5,888 bases of DNA, taken from Phycisphaerales bacterium (GTDB taxonomy: Bacteria > Planctomycetota > Phycisphaerae > Tepidisphaerales > Tepidisphaeraceae). Shown here piece after piece: positions 5,800 through 5,888 of this stretch. The position numbers were made by a program, and so were the translations under genes. The first letter of the stretch is position 1. Each line of letters begins with the position of its first letter. The stretch lies in contig JAQGHJ010000004.1 of NCBI GenBank assembly GCA_028288905.1, forward strand, positions 1 through 5,888, written 5' to 3'. The notes under the pieces were generated by a model. The model saw only the letters and a program-made list of their open reading frames with translations, did no database searches and was not told where the DNA came from.

Positions 5800-5822
5800 G
5801 CCGCCTTGGTGGGCAAGGCGGC
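5800..5822 (+). terminator. Hairpin after the transglutaminase gene
   Basis: GCCGCCTT (5800-5807) and AAGGCGGC (5815-5822) form a perfect 8-bp stem with a 7-base loop, 37 bases after the stop codon. There is no U-run after it, so it is either an atypical terminator or a 3'-end-stabilising stem. Confidence 0.42.
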
Positions 5823-5849
5823 TGGTCTGGCCACCTGGGCACGGCGCGT

Positions 5850-5888
5850 CATCCTGAGCGCAGCGAAGGACCCCTCGTCCACCGCGCG
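5850..5888 (+). repeat. Third copy of the dispersed repeat arm, cut by window edge
   Basis: These 39 bases match the - strand arm at 3420-3458 at 38 positions (one T to C change) and the arm at 3275-3313 at 37. The match starts at the same CATCCTGAGCG boundary and continues to the last base of the window, so the element is probably incomplete here. It lies 87 bases beyond the transglutaminase stop, again in intergenic sequence. Confidence 0.85.

Overview
This is a GC-rich window, estimated by eye at about 70% G+C. It fits a planctomycete of the Gemmata/Fimbriiglobus type (family Gemmataceae). The basis is a multi-domain DUF11-type surface protein with a PTRVY-like C-terminus, start codons without a clear Shine-Dalgarno sequence, GTG starts, and long intergenic palindromes. 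The taxonomic call is inference from style of sequence, not from a marker gene.

Layout from left to right: (1) 1-1782 (+) is the 3' part of a gene for a secreted or surface protein with about four DUF11/CARDB-like beta-sandwich repeats; its start lies left of the window. (2) 1783-2016 separates two convergent genes and holds a ~190-bp imperfect palindrome (1811-2000). Its centre is a perfect 20-bp palindrome and its arms are built of TTCGTG units spaced 9-10 bp. (3) 2017-3204 (-) is dinB, the Y-family DNA polymerase IV, with catalytic residues and a clamp-binding motif. (4) 3205-3521 holds a second, unrelated ~184-bp palindrome (3275-3458). Its outer 39 bases belong to a dispersed repeat family that recurs at the right edge (5850-5888). 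(5) 3522-4517 (-) is a UbiA-superfamily membrane prenyltransferase most like decaprenyl-phosphate phosphoribosyltransferase. (6) 4518-4706 is a divergent promoter region. (7) 4707-5762 (+) is a transglutaminase-like cysteine enzyme with a low-complexity C-terminal tail, followed by a hairpin and the third repeat copy.

The four genes do not form an obvious pathway or operon. dinB serves translesion synthesis, the UbiA-like enzyme lipid-linked sugar synthesis in the membrane, the DUF11 protein the cell surface, and the transglutaminase-like protein peptide or amide chemistry. I found no phage, defence, CRISPR or toxin-antitoxin system, and no tRNA or rRNA. The most unusual content is intergenic: two different palindromic elements of almost equal size, each with a perfect palindromic centre exactly on its axis, bracket dinB. 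dinB and the transglutaminase gene also look near-leaderless.
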